Shown: positions 8,708 through 18,048, numbered from the stretch's first letter. The stretch is DNA of 37,447 bases from an uncultured Ectothiorhodospiraceae bacterium (GCA_947258515.1 CAMYIO010000009.1:1-37447), one strand, 5' to 3'. The notes: generated from the letters alone by a model not told the origin. Numbers and translations are program-made.

Positions 8708-10624
8708 TTACTGGTCTGAGGGTGGCGGTATGTGAATTACGGCCCTGTCCTTGATGGCGGTCATCACTGCCGCCATCTCCGCCTCGCCCTGGAGGCGGCT
8801 CAAGCCGCGCCATGCCTGCTGGCGTGCAGTCTCGGGAAGCTCCGAGAGATTGCCTTCCTTGATCTGCTCGAGTGCAATGATCACGTAATCGCCGCTGCGT
8901 GTTGAACGGCCGTCGTAGACTGTTTCACCCTCGCCCGGTGCCTTGAGTGAAAAGGCGGTGCTGACTATTTCCCGTGCAGGTTCAGTGGCGTTACGGAGGA
9001 TCAGCCCGGTGCTGTTAATGTCTACCTTCTCGGCAGTAGCGATGCTATCCAGTGTCGTCCCGCCCGCATTAAGCCCGGCCAGTAGTTCCTTGCCCCTGGT
9101 CTCGGCAAGTTCACGCGCCTTCCGGTTACGGGCCAGTTGTTCGACATCATCCCTGACCTGCTCGAGGGTTTGCTGTGCGGCTTCCTGGTGTTCCATTACA
9201 CGTATGACGGTGACGTGGTCCGGCGCGATTTCTACCGGTGCACTGTTGTTGCCATTGAGTAATACATCCTCACTGAAAGCAGCTTCAATAATGGCACTGT
9301 GTACAGCGATTCCCGTCCCTGCCCTTTTGCTGATCCAGTCAGACTCCTGCAGCTCCAGTTCCAGTGCATCGGCTGCACCCTCGAGGGTGTCTGGCTGTTC
9401 AAAGGCGAGGCTGGAAAGCGTTTCGAAGCGCTCGTAGTAAATATCGCTGCGCTCTTCGGCAAGCAGCTGGCTGGCCAGTTCATCACGTACATCCTGCAGC
9501 GGTATGGTGACCTCTGGCTTGATTGCTACCAGTTCTATGACGTGAAAGCCAAATGCTGATTTTACCGGCTGGCTGCGCGCGCCTTTTTGCAAGCCAAAAA
9601 CTGCATTTTCAAATTCGGGATCCATCACGCCGCGTCCGAAAAAACCAAGATCGCCGCCACTGGCAGCGGACCCCGGGTCGTCTGACAGTTCTTTTGCCAG
9701 GTCTTCGAATGATTCACCGGCATCCAGTCGTGTAACGATACCCTGTGCTTTTTCCAGTGCCGCAGCTGTTGCCGTCTCGTCGGCATCTGGCAGTAAAGCA
9801 ACCAAAATGTGCCGCGCCTGTCGTTCTTCCGGAGTGACATACTTCGCTGACTGTTCATCATAGAGGACCTGAAGCGCCTGCTCATCGACCTCAATACCCG
9901 GATCAAGGGTTGCTATATCGAGTTCCAGATACTGAAGCCTGATCCGTTCCGGCGTCATAAAAGCCTCACGGTGAGCGGCATAATAGTCTTCGATATCCTG
10001 ATCCGTGATTTCCAGCGCTTCACTGAAAGACTGCAACGGCAGAACAATGTAATTGAACTGGCGTTGTTGCCCTTCCAGCATGTAGGCCTGGTTCAGGTCC
10101 TCTGCTGTTGCGGCGGCAGTCCGTTTGATAGCTTCCCGGTACTGGTTGGTAATGATTTCCTGTTTCAGGTTGTATTCAAATTCAGGTGGGCGTATTCCCT
10201 GGTAACCGAGCACGCGTTCATAGAGTGCTTTTGAGAAAACACCGTCTTGCTTGAACGCATCGATTGCATTGATCTGTGCGGCAACCAGTTGATTGCTGGC
10301 GGCAAAGCCTTCCGAGTCAGCGGCCTGCAAGAGCAGTTCCTCATTGATCAATTGCTGCAGGGCATTCGCCTTCAGCATGTCTTCATCCAGTTGCGCCGGA
10401 TCAAAATTTTCGCCCAGCACATCCGCCATGCGCGTCCTCAGCTGCTGGTAGGCGCGCTGCTGACGTGCCTGTGAAATTTCCTGGTCATTGACGACAGCTG
10501 CATAGTTGGCTGCACTGCTCTGCAGATAGGAATTGAGTCCAAAGAATGCGAATGTAACAAACAGGATGCCGAGGATGACCCATCCCACAACACCCATAAT
10601 GCGTTCTCGTATTGCCAGTAACAT
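8708..10624 (-). CDS. ppiD: Periplasmic folding chaperone / peptidyl-prolyl isomerase PpiD
   Basis: A membrane-anchored chaperone near the Sec translocon that helps newly exported proteins fold. It is 638 residues, close to the usual 620-640. Residues 1-10 are basic/polar, then one membrane segment at about 12-34 (VVGWVILGILFVTFAFFGL) leaves the rest in the periplasm. A SurA-like N-terminal chaperone region spans roughly 35-250. A parvulin domain follows at about 260-360, with the hallmarks RQARHILV, DPGSAASGGDLGFFGRG and SAFGFHVIEL. The C-terminal region is less conserved. It follows HU and the tRNA pair as in many gammaproteobacteria, but a terminator separates it from the tRNAs. GAGAG lies about 8 bp before ATG 10624. 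Confidence 0.95.
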   Translation of the reverse strand: MLLAIRERIMGVVGWVILGILFVTFAFFGLNSYLQSSAANYAAVVNDQEISQARQQRAYQQLRTRMADVLGENFDPAQLDEDMLKANALQQLINEELLLQAADSEGFAASNQLVAAQINAIDAFKQDGVFSKALYERVLGYQGIRPPEFEYNLKQEIITNQYREAIKRTAAATAEDLNQAYMLEGQQRQFNYIVLPLQSFSEALEITDQDIEDYYAAHREAFMTPERIRLQYLELDIATLDPGIEVDEQALQVLYDEQSAKYVTPEERQARHILVALLPDADETATAAALEKAQGIVTRLDAGESFEDLAKELSDDPGSAASGGDLGFFGRGVMDPEFENAVFGLQKGARSQPVKSAFGFHVIELVAIKPEVTIPLQDVRDELASQLLAEERSDIYYERFETLSSLAFEQPDTLEGAADALELELQESDWISKRAGTGIAVHSAIIEAAFSEDVLLNGNNSAPVEIAPDHVTVIRVMEHQEAAQQTLEQVRDDVEQLARNRKARELAETRGKELLAGLNAGGTTLDSIATAEKVDINSTGLILRNATEPAREIVSTAFSLKAPGEGETVYDGRSTRSGDYVIIALEQIKEGNLSELPETARQQAWRGLSRLQGEAEMAAVMTAIKDRAVIHIPPPSDQ

Positions 10625-10689
10625 GATCAGTCTCTCGGGAAATAGCCATTGTGATGTGTCAGGCTGTGCGGTGCCAGTAGCTGGTTAAC

Positions 10690-10720
10690 AAAGAAAGGGC
10701 ACCTGATTAAAGGTGCCCTT
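10690..10720 (-). terminator. Intrinsic terminator after the hup-tRNA-Val-tRNA-Asp unit
   Basis: On the minus strand a perfect 10-bp stem (AAGGGCACCT paired with AGGTGCCCTT, 6-base loop) is followed by TTTCTTTG. It lies 13 bp after the CCA end of tRNA-Asp. Confidence 0.85.
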
Positions 10721-10733
10721 CCGTTAGCCAATA

Positions 10734-10810
10734 TGGCGGAGTGGACGGGACTCGAACCCGCGACCCCCGGCGTGACAGGCCGGTATTCTAACCAGCTGAA
10801 CTACCACTCC
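10734..10810 (-). tRNA. tRNA-Asp (GTC)
   Basis: A full cloverleaf of 77 bases including encoded CCA. The 7-bp acceptor stem is GGAGTGG/CCACTCC, the T-loop is TTCGAGT, the discriminator base is G, and the anticodon GTC sits in the loop between CGGCC-type arms. Co-oriented with tRNA-Val, 8 bp apart. Confidence 0.97.
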
Positions 10811-10818
10811 TATATCCT

Positions 10819-10894
10819 TGGTGGGTGCTGAGGGGATCGAACCCCCGACATTCGCCTTGTAAGGGCGACGCTCTCCCAGCTGAGCTAAGCACCC
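10819..10894 (-). tRNA. tRNA-Val (TAC)
   Basis: A 76-base cloverleaf with encoded CCA. The acceptor stem is GGGTGCT/AGCACCC, the T-loop is TTCGATC, the discriminator base is A and the anticodon is TAC. Its 5' end is only 9 bp after the hup stop codon, so it is probably cut from a transcript shared with hup. Confidence 0.97.
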
Positions 10895-10903
10895 GAAGGC
10901 GCG

Positions 10904-11104
10904 CTAGTTTACGTGCGGATTACGACCGGTTCTGGCGGCACGCTCACGCACATTGAAAGTACCGAAGCCTACCAGGTTAACCTGATCGCCCTTTCCCAGT
11001 GTTGCAATGATGCTGTCCAGAACGGCATCGGTTGCACGTGTTGCATCTGCCTTGGAAAGGTCAGCCTCACTGGCTACAGCGTCAATCAGTTCAGATTTAT
11101 TCAT
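10904..11104 (-). CDS. hupB: HU-family nucleoid DNA-binding protein, shortened by about 24 residues
   Basis: HU dimers bend and compact DNA. Residues 1-63 match HU closely ([29 protein letters not shown]), including the conserved RNP whose proline intercalates in DNA at the tip of the beta arm. The protein then ends as HVN-stop at residue 66, whereas HU is about 90 residues. The missing part is the returning half of the DNA-binding arm, the last beta strand and the C-terminal helix. E. coli HupB ends in AVN, so the final VN suggests an in-frame internal deletion rather than a random stop. No lost segment can be found in other frames before tRNA-Val, 9 bp away. It could be a non-functional remnant, a genuine mini-HU or an assembly error. 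It sits between lon and ppiD, the normal hupB position. Confidence 0.85.
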   Translation of the reverse strand: MNKSELIDAVASEADLSKADATRATDAVLDSIIATLGKGDQVNLVGFGTFNVRERAARTGRNPHVN

Positions 11105-11133
11105 AATTTAGACATCCTCGATTATTTATCTAG

Positions 11134-11159
11134 AAAAAAACCGGCACTCGGCAAGTACC
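11134..11159 (-). terminator. Terminator-like hairpin in the hup leader (possible attenuator)
   Basis: On the minus strand a 6-bp stem (GGTACT with AGTGCC, one T-G pair, 5-base loop) is followed by GG and seven T. It ends about 30 bp before the hup start codon and lies downstream of the lon terminator, so it would interrupt transcription entering hup. Confidence 0.5.
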
Positions 11160-11230
11160 TGCACCCTGAGTAACTATCCGGGTACCCCCCGTCGTTAAGC
11201 AGGGCGTATTAAAACACAGTTATTCCCTGC

Positions 11231-11278
11231 AAAAAACCCGCCGACAGCCGAATTATCAAAACGACTGGCGGCGGGTTT
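11231..11278 (-). terminator. Intrinsic terminator of lon
   Basis: On the minus strand AAACCCGCCG pairs with CGGCGGGTTT across a 28-base loop, which itself contains AGTCG/CGGCT-type pairing, and a run of T follows. It begins 18 bp after the lon stop codon. Confidence 0.85.
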
Positions 11279-11296
11279 AAATGAGATGCTGCCGGT

Positions 11297-13711
11297 TTAG
11301 TGGGCTCTCAACGGCTTGTCTTTAGCCTTGGGTTTAGGCTTGGCGGGTTCCTTGGTGTCCGCTTCTTCCAGCGGCGTTGGCCGATGTTGAAGCGCCAGCT
11401 CGAGTACCTGGTCAATCCAGCGCACCGGCCTGATATCCAGTTTCTCCTTGACGTTCTTCGGGATTTCCGAGAGATCCTTACGATTTTCTTCTGGAATCAG
11501 TACGATAGATATTCCGCCCCGATGTGCGGCAAGCAGCTTCTCCTTCAATCCACCGATCGGCAGTACTTCGCCGCGCAAGGTGATTTCTCCCGTCATGGCC
11601 ACGTCCGATCTGACCGGGATATCGGTGAGTGCGGAGACCAGTGCTGTGCACATGCCGACGCCGGCACTGGGACCATCCTTGGGTGTGGCACCTTCCGGTA
11701 CATGAACATGGATATCGTATTTCTGGTAGAAATCAGGATCGATACCCAGTGCAGCGGAACGGCTGCGGACAACGGTAGTCGCCGCATGGATTGATTCCTG
11801 CATCACATCGCCCAGTTGTCCGGTGTGAATCATCTTGCCCTTGCCAGGGACGACGGCCGCTTCGATGGTCAACAGTTCACCGCCGACCTCGGTCCATGCA
11901 AGCCCGGTGACCTGTCCTACCTGGTCATGTTCCTCGGCAAGGCCATAGCGGAAACGTTTTACACCCAGATACTTTTCAATATTCCTCGGGGTAATCGAGA
12001 CCTTCTTGCCCTTCTCATGGAGAATGAGTTCCTTGACGACCTTGCGACAGATCTTGGAAATCTCACGTTCCAGGTTACGAACGCCGGCCTCGCGTGTGTA
12101 GTAACGTACCACATCGCGAATGGCATTTTGACTGATGGAAATCTCGGTGGCCTTGAGGCCGTTGCTTTCGATCTGTTTCGGTAACAGATAGCGCATCGCG
12201 ATGTTGATTTTCTCGTCTTCCGTGTAGCCGGGTATGCGAATAACCTCCATGCGATCCAGCAAGGGTCCGGGGATGTTCAGGGTATTTGCCGTGGCGACAA
12301 ACATGACATCCGAAAGGTCGAAATCAACCTCCAGATAATGGTCGTTGAAGGTGTAGTTCTGTTCCGGGTCCAGGACCTCCAGCAATGCCGAGGACGGATC
12401 GCCACGGAAATCCATGGACATCTTGTCCAGTTCGTCCAGCAGGAACAGTGGATTTCTCACGGCCACCTTCGACAGGTTCTGTACGATCTTGCCTGGCAGT
12501 GAGCCGATATAGGTGCGACGGTGACCGCGTATTTCGGCCTCATCGCGCACGCCGCCGAGTGACATGCGGGTGAACTTGCGTCCGGTTGCACGGGCAATCG
12601 AGCGTCCCAGCGAGGTCTTGCCGACACCGGGCGGGCCGACCAGGCACAGTATCGGTCCCTTCAGCTTCTTGACGCGTTGCTGGACAGCAAGGTACTCGAG
12701 GATGCGTTCCTTGACCTTCTCCAGTCCGTAGTGATCTTCTTCAAGAACATCTTCTGCCGCTGCCAGGTCATGACGGATCTTGGAGTGTTTCTTCCATGGT
12801 ACGCCGACCAGCCAGTCGATATAGTTTCTGACAACCGTTGCTTCAGCCGACATCGGCGACATCATTTTCAGCTTGTTCATCTCGGAGGTCGCCTTTTCCT
12901 TGGCCTCCTTGCTCATGCCCGCCTTTTCAATTTTCTGTTCCAGTTCTTCCAGTTCATTCGGGACATCGTCCATGTCACCCAGTTCCTTCTGGATGGCCTT
13001 CATCTGTTCGTTGAGATAGTACTCACGCTGGCTTTTTTCCATCTGCTGTTTGACACGCCCGCGGATGCGTTTCTCGATCTGCATGATATCGATCTCGCCC
13101 TCGATAAGTACCATGAGGCGTTCCAGTCGTGCATGACTGCTGACGATCTCGAGGATCTTCTGCTTCTCATCCAGCTTTAGCGACATGTGAGCAGCGATGG
13201 TGTCTGCCAGCCGCCCCGGTTCTTCAATACCGGACAATGATGTCAGGATTTCAGGTGGTACTTTCTTGTTCAGCTTGACGTACTGGTCAAACATCGCGAG
13301 CAATGAGCGCGTCAGTACCTCCAGTTCCCTGTCATCTTCTTCATTCTCCTGTGACAACACTTCAACGTGGGCAGTAAAGAAGCCATCGGTATCCTCGTAA
13401 CCGGTAACATGAACACGCTCGGCGCCTTCAACGAGTACCTTTACTGTACCGTCAGGAAGCTTTAACAACTGCAGGATCGTGGAGAGTGTTCCGATCTCAT
13501 GGATATCCTCCACGGACGGATCATCGATTTCCGCATTCTTCTGTGCGACCAGCAGGATTTTCTTGTCTTCCTGCATGGCTGTATCCAGCGCATTTATCGA
13601 TTTCTCGCGTCCGACAAAAAGCGGGATCACCATGTGGGGGTATACAACAACATCCCGTAGTGGCAAGACCGGTAAAGCATTAGTGGCTTGATCTGTCATA
13701 TCAGTGCTCAT
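11297..13711 (-). CDS. lon: ATP-dependent protease La (Lon)
   Basis: A cytoplasmic homo-oligomeric AAA+ protease that removes misfolded proteins and some regulators. The 804-residue length is normal. The N-terminal substrate-binding domain ([19 protein letters not shown]) covers about 14-205, then a coiled region. The AAA+ module has Walker A GPPGVGKT at 359-366 and Walker [11 protein letters not shown] ending at 430. The protease domain holds the Ser-Lys dyad: Ser682 in PKDGPSAG and Lys725 in GLKEKLL, matching E. coli Ser679/Lys722. The C-terminal tail is lysine- and proline-rich. ATG 13711 has AGGA about 5 bp upstream; a second ATG four codons in is possible. A sigma-32-type promoter lies upstream and an intrinsic terminator downstream, so lon looks like its own unit. 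Confidence 0.98.
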   Translation of the reverse strand: MSTDMTDQATNALPVLPLRDVVVYPHMVIPLFVGREKSINALDTAMQEDKKILLVAQKNAEIDDPSVEDIHEIGTLSTILQLLKLPDGTVKVLVEGAERVHVTGYEDTDGFFTAHVEVLSQENEEDDRELEVLTRSLLAMFDQYVKLNKKVPPEILTSLSGIEEPGRLADTIAAHMSLKLDEKQKILEIVSSHARLERLMVLIEGEIDIMQIEKRIRGRVKQQMEKSQREYYLNEQMKAIQKELGDMDDVPNELEELEQKIEKAGMSKEAKEKATSEMNKLKMMSPMSAEATVVRNYIDWLVGVPWKKHSKIRHDLAAAEDVLEEDHYGLEKVKERILEYLAVQQRVKKLKGPILCLVGPPGVGKTSLGRSIARATGRKFTRMSLGGVRDEAEIRGHRRTYIGSLPGKIVQNLSKVAVRNPLFLLDELDKMSMDFRGDPSSALLEVLDPEQNYTFNDHYLEVDFDLSDVMFVATANTLNIPGPLLDRMEVIRIPGYTEDEKINIAMRYLLPKQIESNGLKATEISISQNAIRDVVRYYTREAGVRNLEREISKICRKVVKELILHEKGKKVSITPRNIEKYLGVKRFRYGLAEEHDQVGQVTGLAWTEVGGELLTIEAAVVPGKGKMIHTGQLGDVMQESIHAATTVVRSRSAALGIDPDFYQKYDIHVHVPEGATPKDGPSAGVGMCTALVSALTDIPVRSDVAMTGEITLRGEVLPIGGLKEKLLAAHRGGISIVLIPEENRKDLSEIPKNVKEKLDIRPVRWIDQVLELALQHRPTPLEEADTKEPAKPKPKAKDKPLRAH

Positions 13712-13830
13712 CCATTCCTGATTAAATCTGTGAAGTCCGGGTTATTCAGTCGCAATCTGCCAGGCTCCTGCCACGGCAGTCGCCCGCCCGGGGCCTTGCC
13801 CTTAAGAAATCGCAACCATGAGTTACTAAT

Positions 13831-13856
13831 ATGGGGGCCGGATGCGACACTTCAAC
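13831..13856 (-). promoter_or_regulatory. Heat-shock (sigma-32-type) promoter for lon
   Basis: On the minus strand GTTGAAG (13850-13856) and CCCCCAT (13831-13837) are separated by 12-13 bp, close to the sigma-32 consensus CTTGAAA with a 13-17 bp gap to CCCCAT. It lies 120 bp before the lon start. Known E. coli lon is heat-shock controlled, which agrees. Confidence 0.75.
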
Positions 13857-13918
13857 CATTATTTGACGGGTACACTTACAAAATACAGCAAAGACCATGC
13901 CACAAGGGCAGAAAAGAC

Positions 13919-13942
13919 AACTAACACGCTAACCTGTTAGTT
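13919..13942 (-). terminator. Inverted repeat after clpX, probable weak terminator
   Basis: A perfect 8-bp inverted repeat (AACTAACA and TGTTAGTT, 8-base loop) starts 18 bp after the clpX stop. It is followed on the minus strand by GTCTTTTC. The stem is A/T-rich and the T run is broken, so termination may be weak; an operator for lon is the alternative. Confidence 0.5.
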
Positions 13943-13959
13943 ATTATGAAGTATTTAGA

Positions 13960-15231
13960 CTACTCGGATGCAGCGATGGCATCCGGTGCGTCAAAAATCA
14001 TGTAGGGATTGGCATCGCCGAGTATAACATTCTCGTCAATGACCACTTTTCTGACGTTTTCAAGCGATGGCAGGTCGTACATGGTATCGAGTAACACCTG
14101 TTCAAGAATGGTGCGTAAGCCGCGCGCACCGGTCTTTCTCTCCATCGCCTTGCGTGCTACCGCACGCAGGGCATCATCCCTGAACTCGATTTCACAGCCT
14201 TCCATGTCAAACAGTTTTTCATATTGCTTGGTGAGGGCATTCTTGGGCTCGGTCAGGATTTGCACCAGCGCACTTTCGTCAAGTTCTTCCAGCGTTGCGA
14301 CCACCGGAAGACGTCCGACGAACTCGGGAATCAGGCCGTACTTGATGAGGTCTTGTGGTTCGACATCATAGAGAATCTCGCCGAGGTTAATGTCTTCATC
14401 CTTGCTTTTGATCTCGGCAGAGAAGCCGATACCGCCCGTCTCGGAGCGGCTGCGTATGATCTTGTCCAGCCCGGAAAAGGCCCCGCCGACAACAAACAGG
14501 ATATTCGAGGTGTCGACCTGAAGAAATTCCTGCTGCGGATGTTTGCGCCCGCCCTGCGGGGGCACGGATGCAATTGTTCCCTCAATCAGCTTGAGCAGTG
14601 CTTGTTGTACACCTTCGCCGGATACATCGCGGGTAATAGACGGGTTATCAGATTTTCTGGATATCTTGTCAATCTCGTCAATATAGACAATGCCGGTTTG
14701 TGCCTTGTCGACATCGTAATCACACTTTTGCAGCAGTTTTTGTATGATGTTCTCGACATCTTCGCCCACATAGCCTGCTTCCGTGAGTGTCGTTGCATCG
14801 GCGATGGTAAAAGGCACGTCCAGCAACCGTGCGAGCGTTTCCGCAAGTAAAGTTTTGCCTGATCCGGTTGGGCCGATAAGAAGGATGTTGCTCTTTGAAA
14901 GCTCAACATCGTCTTTCTTGCCCTGGGCCTCCAGACGTTTGTAGTGGTTATATACGGCAACAGACAGGACGCGTTTTGCGCGGTGCTGGCCGATAACATA
15001 TTCGTTGAGTGTGTCGTTGATTTCCTGTGGTTTCGGCAGTTTATCACCACCCGTGGTTTCTTTTTCCTGCATCTCCTCGCGAATGATGTCGTTACAAAGC
15101 TCGACGCACTCGTCACAAACGAACACGGAGGGGCCAGCTATCAGTTTTCTTACCTCGTGCTGGCTTTTGCCGCAAAAGGAACAGTAGAGCAATTTACCGT
15201 CTTCGCCCTTGCCGTTTCGTTCGTTGCTCAT
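13960..15231 (-). CDS. clpX: ATP-dependent Clp protease ATP-binding subunit ClpX
   Basis: An AAA+ unfoldase that recognises tagged substrates and feeds them into ClpP; cytoplasmic hexamer. The 423-residue length is typical. The N-terminal zinc-binding domain has the four cysteines C17, C20, C39 and C42. Walker A GPTGSGKT is at 120-127, Walker B follows in IVYIDEIDK, and the ClpP-docking loop is in the segment [13 protein letters not shown]. The sensor-2 region ends with [13 protein letters not shown]. It follows clpP with a 346-bp gap between start codons' facing ends reduced to 179 bp of non-coding sequence (15232-15410), which holds a lone TATAAT at 15293-15298 on the minus strand without a good -35, so a separate clpX promoter is possible but unproven. 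Confidence 0.98.
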   Translation of the reverse strand: MSNERNGKGEDGKLLYCSFCGKSQHEVRKLIAGPSVFVCDECVELCNDIIREEMQEKETTGGDKLPKPQEINDTLNEYVIGQHRAKRVLSVAVYNHYKRLEAQGKKDDVELSKSNILLIGPTGSGKTLLAETLARLLDVPFTIADATTLTEAGYVGEDVENIIQKLLQKCDYDVDKAQTGIVYIDEIDKISRKSDNPSITRDVSGEGVQQALLKLIEGTIASVPPQGGRKHPQQEFLQVDTSNILFVVGGAFSGLDKIIRSRSETGGIGFSAEIKSKDEDINLGEILYDVEPQDLIKYGLIPEFVGRLPVVATLEELDESALVQILTEPKNALTKQYEKLFDMEGCEIEFRDDALRAVARKAMERKTGARGLRTILEQVLLDTMYDLPSLENVRKVVIDENVILGDANPYMIFDAPDAIAASE

Positions 15232-15410
15232 ACAAAAACCTCACGTTTATCAAGCAGTGTCCCACTGAAGTCCATATTTATCACTATTTGTTATTATAAA
15301 TCAACTCCTTCAGAATGCTGTCCGGTCAACAAATCTCTGCGATAACAATGGTTTCCCGGAAATTTACTGTCTGAAGCTAATGATTATGACATTCGATCGC
15401 CCGGCGATGT

Positions 15411-16064
15411 TCAGATAATTTCCGGGCCGCTGGCATCATTGCGCTGATTAATGATTTCATCAATCAGTCCGTATTTTTTTGCTTCTTCAGCACCCATGAA
15501 ATTATCGCGATCGGTGTCGTTTTTGATCTTTTCAAGGGATTGGCCCGTGTGATTGGACAAAATCAGGTTGAGTTTCTCCCTGATCAACAGGATTTCCCTG
15601 GCATGGATATCAATATCCGTTGCCTGGCCCTGAAAACCGCCCAGCGGCTGATGGATCATGATACGTGAATGGGGAAGACAGTAGCGCTTACCCTTGGCGC
15701 CGCCGGTCAATAACAGCGCCCCCATGCTGGCTGCCTGACCGATACACATGGTGCTGACGTCGGCCTTGATGAACTGCATGGTGTCGTAGATCGCCAGGCC
15801 GGCTGTAACCGAGCCGCCGGGCGAGTTTATATAGAGGTGTATATCCTTGTCCGGGTTTTCCGATTCGAGGAACAACATTTGTGCCACGATGACATTTGCC
15901 ATGTAATCTTCAACCGGGCCAACCATGAAGACAACGCGCTCTTTTAGCAGGCGCGAGTATATGTCATAGGAGCGTTCGCCCCGGGCGGTTTGCTCGACGA
16001 CAATGGGTACCAGATTCAATGCCTGGGTATTTTGCGCGCCATCCATAGGGTTGCTATCGGTCAT
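15411..16064 (-). CDS. clpP: ATP-dependent Clp protease proteolytic subunit ClpP
   Basis: The serine peptidase barrel that degrades substrates unfolded by ClpX. With the start at ATG 16064 it is 217 residues. The catalytic triad is Ser113 (GQAASMGA), His138 (HSRIMIHQP) and Asp187 (TDRDNFM), exactly two residues offset from the E. coli precursor numbering 111/136/185. The first dozen residues or so would be a cleaved propeptide. The frame is open upstream to an ATG at 16127, but that would overlap tig; ATG 16064 lies 7 bp after the tig stop and gives the normal N-terminus. It is presumably expressed with tig. Confidence 0.97.
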   Translation of the reverse strand: MTDSNPMDGAQNTQALNLVPIVVEQTARGERSYDIYSRLLKERVVFMVGPVEDYMANVIVAQMLFLESENPDKDIHLYINSPGGSVTAGLAIYDTMQFIKADVSTMCIGQAASMGALLLTGGAKGKRYCLPHSRIMIHQPLGGFQGQATDIDIHAREILLIREKLNLILSNHTGQSLEKIKNDTDRDNFMGAEEAKKYGLIDEIINQRNDASGPEII

Positions 16065-16071
16065 TTCAGGT

Positions 16072-17361
16072 TTATCCTTGAGATTGCTTGGCTTCTTCAA
16101 CCAGCGCAGGGAATGTGGTTTTCTCATCCTTTACGTCAACTCCACTGTGCTCTACGACCCACTCCACCACCTGTTCTTCTATGACAGCGGACTGGACGCC
16201 GGAAAGCATTTCCTGGTTGCCATAGTACCACTGAACGACTTCCTCGGGTTTTTCATAGGAAGCCGCGATGGTTTCGACCAGTTCCCGGACACGGTCAGGA
16301 TCGAGTTGTATCTGGTTCTGTTTGGCGATCTCGGAAACAATGACCCCTAGCTTGACCCGTTTCTCCGCTCTTTCCCCGAGCGCAGCTGCATCCAGTCCCT
16401 GGTTTCCTTCCTGCTGCTGTAATTCCTTTACCTCGGATTCGACGAGACTGGCGGGTACCTCAACCGGGTTGCTCAGCAGTAATCCATCGAAAACCTGGCT
16501 CTTCATTTTTGATTTTATTAATCCTTTCAGTTCACGTTCCATGTTGCTGGTGATTTCTTCAGTGAGTGCCTGCAAACCACCTTCCGTGACACCAAAGGCC
16601 CTGGCGAAATCCTCATCGAGTTCAGGTAATACCCTCTCGGAAACGGAATGGACCTTGACGCTGAAACTCGATGCCTTGCCGGCCACCTCGGCCGAGGGGT
16701 AGTCATCAGGAAACGTAATATCGAGGGTTTTCTCCTCACCGGCCGAGACGTCGATCAACTGCTCTTCGAAGCCGGGTATCATGCTGCTGGTACCCAGCAC
16801 GATTGGCATCTTTTCGGCCTTGTTGCCTGCGAATGCATTGCCATCCACCGTGCCTTCAAAGTCGATCGTCACCTGGTCATCGTTTGCTGCGGGACGCGTG
16901 ACTTCATTCCATGTTGCGCGCTGCTTGCGCAAGTTCTCCAGCATTTCCTGTACATCGCCGTCAGCGATTTCTACAAGCGGCCGTGCAACCGAGAAGCCGT
17001 AATTGATGCTGCCTGTTAATTCCGGGAAAACTTCAAATGTTGCGATATATTCCAGCGGTTGACCGGCATGTGACTCTGCGGGCTGGACATCGGGCATTCC
17101 AGCAGGCCGCAGACCTTCCTGGCTCAATGCATCCTGCAAGGTTGAGTTAATAACCTGGTCAACGACCTCGAGCCGCACCTGTTTTCCATATTTCTGCTCG
17201 ATCACTTTTGTCGGCACCTTGCCGGGACGAAAGCCGTCAAGACGTACGGTCTGGCTCATTGACTTCAATCGGGATTCGATTTCCTGATCGACGCGCTCGG
17301 CTGGCACCTGAACGGTCATGCGACGTGAAAGTCCGCCGGTGTTTTCTATGGACACTTCCAT
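16072..17361 (-). CDS. tig: Trigger factor, ribosome-associated chaperone and prolyl isomerase
   Basis: Binds at the ribosome exit tunnel and shields nascent chains. The 429-residue length fits (E. coli 432). The N-terminal ribosome-binding domain contains the signature GFRPGKVP (about 45-52). The FKBP-type isomerase domain spans about 155-240 ([30 protein letters not shown]). The helical C-terminal chaperone domain follows. GAGGTG lies 7 bp before ATG 17361. The 99-bp gap to tRNA-Leu contains no terminator, so part of tig transcription may come through the tRNA gene. A weak local promoter candidate is TTGCAC with TATATG further along at 15 bp spacing. First gene of the tig-clpP-clpX group. 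Confidence 0.97.
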   Translation of the reverse strand: MEVSIENTGGLSRRMTVQVPAERVDQEIESRLKSMSQTVRLDGFRPGKVPTKVIEQKYGKQVRLEVVDQVINSTLQDALSQEGLRPAGMPDVQPAESHAGQPLEYIATFEVFPELTGSINYGFSVARPLVEIADGDVQEMLENLRKQRATWNEVTRPAANDDQVTIDFEGTVDGNAFAGNKAEKMPIVLGTSSMIPGFEEQLIDVSAGEEKTLDITFPDDYPSAEVAGKASSFSVKVHSVSERVLPELDEDFARAFGVTEGGLQALTEEITSNMERELKGLIKSKMKSQVFDGLLLSNPVEVPASLVESEVKELQQQEGNQGLDAAALGERAEKRVKLGVIVSEIAKQNQIQLDPDRVRELVETIAASYEKPEEVVQWYYGNQEMLSGVQSAVIEEQVVEWVVEHSGVDVKDEKTTFPALVEEAKQSQG

Positions 17362-17460
17362 TCCTTCACCTCATTACTGTAGTAGTCTGTACTTCCTGAT
17401 CACGGCTATCGTGTCAGTGCCATATATCCAGAGCAGGAATTGTGCAAACTCCGGGTCAGT

Positions 17461-17545
<85 letters not shown>

Positions 17546-17591
17546 CTGTATTCTTGTTCCATGTTGCCGGTTGCGCTGATATCAGTCTGAA

Positions 17592-17620
17592 ATTATAACG
17601 ATTTATCGTGCGATTTCGCA
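17592..17620 (-). promoter_or_regulatory. Candidate tRNA-Leu/tig promoter with two adjacent palindromes
   Basis: On the minus strand a perfect TATAAT (17592-17597) lies 47 bp before tRNA-Leu. Immediately upstream are two 12-bp palindromes sharing one base, ACGATttATCGT (17598-17609) and TGCGAttTCGCA (17609-17620). Their centres are 11 bp apart, one DNA turn. They occupy the spacer and -35 area, where no good -35 hexamer exists, so an activator or repressor site is plausible. Confidence 0.4.
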
Positions 17621-17701
17621 CCCTTATTTTGCTCGACTTCAGGCACAGGGAGCGACTCGGGCGGACAAACGAGCGCGACTGTAAATCTGATGCCAGGGCA
17701 C

Positions 17702-17724
17702 AAAAAACCCGTGCCTGGCACGGG
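17702..17724 (-). terminator. Intrinsic terminator of the Pro-Arg-His-Lys tRNA operon
   Basis: On the minus strand an 8-bp GC-rich hairpin (CCCGTGCC with GGCACGGG, one-base apparent loop that would open to a small loop) is followed by six T. It starts 7 bp after the tRNA-Lys CCA end, so tRNA-Leu beyond it needs its own promoter. Confidence 0.88.
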
Positions 17725-17730
17725 CAAATG

Positions 17731-17806
17731 TGGTGGGCCGTGTAGGATTCGAACCTACGACCAAGTGATTAAGAGTCACCTGCTCTACCAGCTGAGCTAA
17801 CGGCCC
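17731..17806 (-). tRNA. tRNA-Lys (CTT)
   Basis: 76 bases with encoded CCA. The acceptor stem is GGGCCGT/ACGGCCC, the T-loop is TTCGAAT and the discriminator base is A. The anticodon stem GGTGA/TCACT encloses CTCTTAA, giving anticodon CTT. Confidence 0.97.
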
Positions 17807-17810
17807 AAAT

Positions 17811-17887
17811 TGGGGTGGACGATGGGACTCGAACCCACGACGACTGGAATCACAATCCAGGGCTCTACCAACTGAGCTACGCCCACC
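17811..17887 (-). tRNA. tRNA-His (GTG)
   Basis: 77 bases counting the extra G at position -1 and the encoded CCA. The G-1 opposite discriminator C73 is the histidine identity feature. The anticodon stem CTGGA/TCCAG encloses TTGTGAT, giving anticodon GTG. The acceptor stem contains one G-T pair. Confidence 0.97.
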
Positions 17888-17932
17888 ATTAAACCAACAC
17901 TATAAAACAGATACAGCTTTTCACGTCATGTC

Positions 17933-18009
17933 TGGCGCGCCCGGCAGGACTCGAACCTGCGACCCTCGGCTTAGAAGGCCGATGCTCTATCCAGCTGAGC
18001 TACGGGCGC
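17933..18009 (-). tRNA. tRNA-Arg (TCT)
   Basis: 77 bases with encoded CCA. The acceptor stem is GCGCCCG/CGGGCGC, the T-loop is TTCGAGT and the discriminator base is G. The anticodon stem TCGGC/GCCGA encloses CTTCTAA, giving anticodon TCT. Confidence 0.97.
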
Positions 18010-18048
18010 AGTTAACCGTCTCCGGAACTGTAACAAAATAATCAAAAT

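Noticed and set aside
10895-10930. Frameshift as the cause of the short HU
   Set aside because: Neither other frame in the 9 bp before tRNA-Val, nor the tRNA region itself, encodes the missing HU C-terminus, so sequence is absent rather than shifted.
15232-15410. TATAAT at 15293-15298 as a clpX promoter
   Set aside because: No acceptable -35 at 16-18 bp and no extended -10; too weak to list as a feature, although a clpX promoter in this gap remains possible.
16064-16127. Longer ClpP starting at 16127
   Set aside because: It would overlap tig by over 50 bp and add residues with no family match; ATG 16064 gives the normal start and catalytic numbering.
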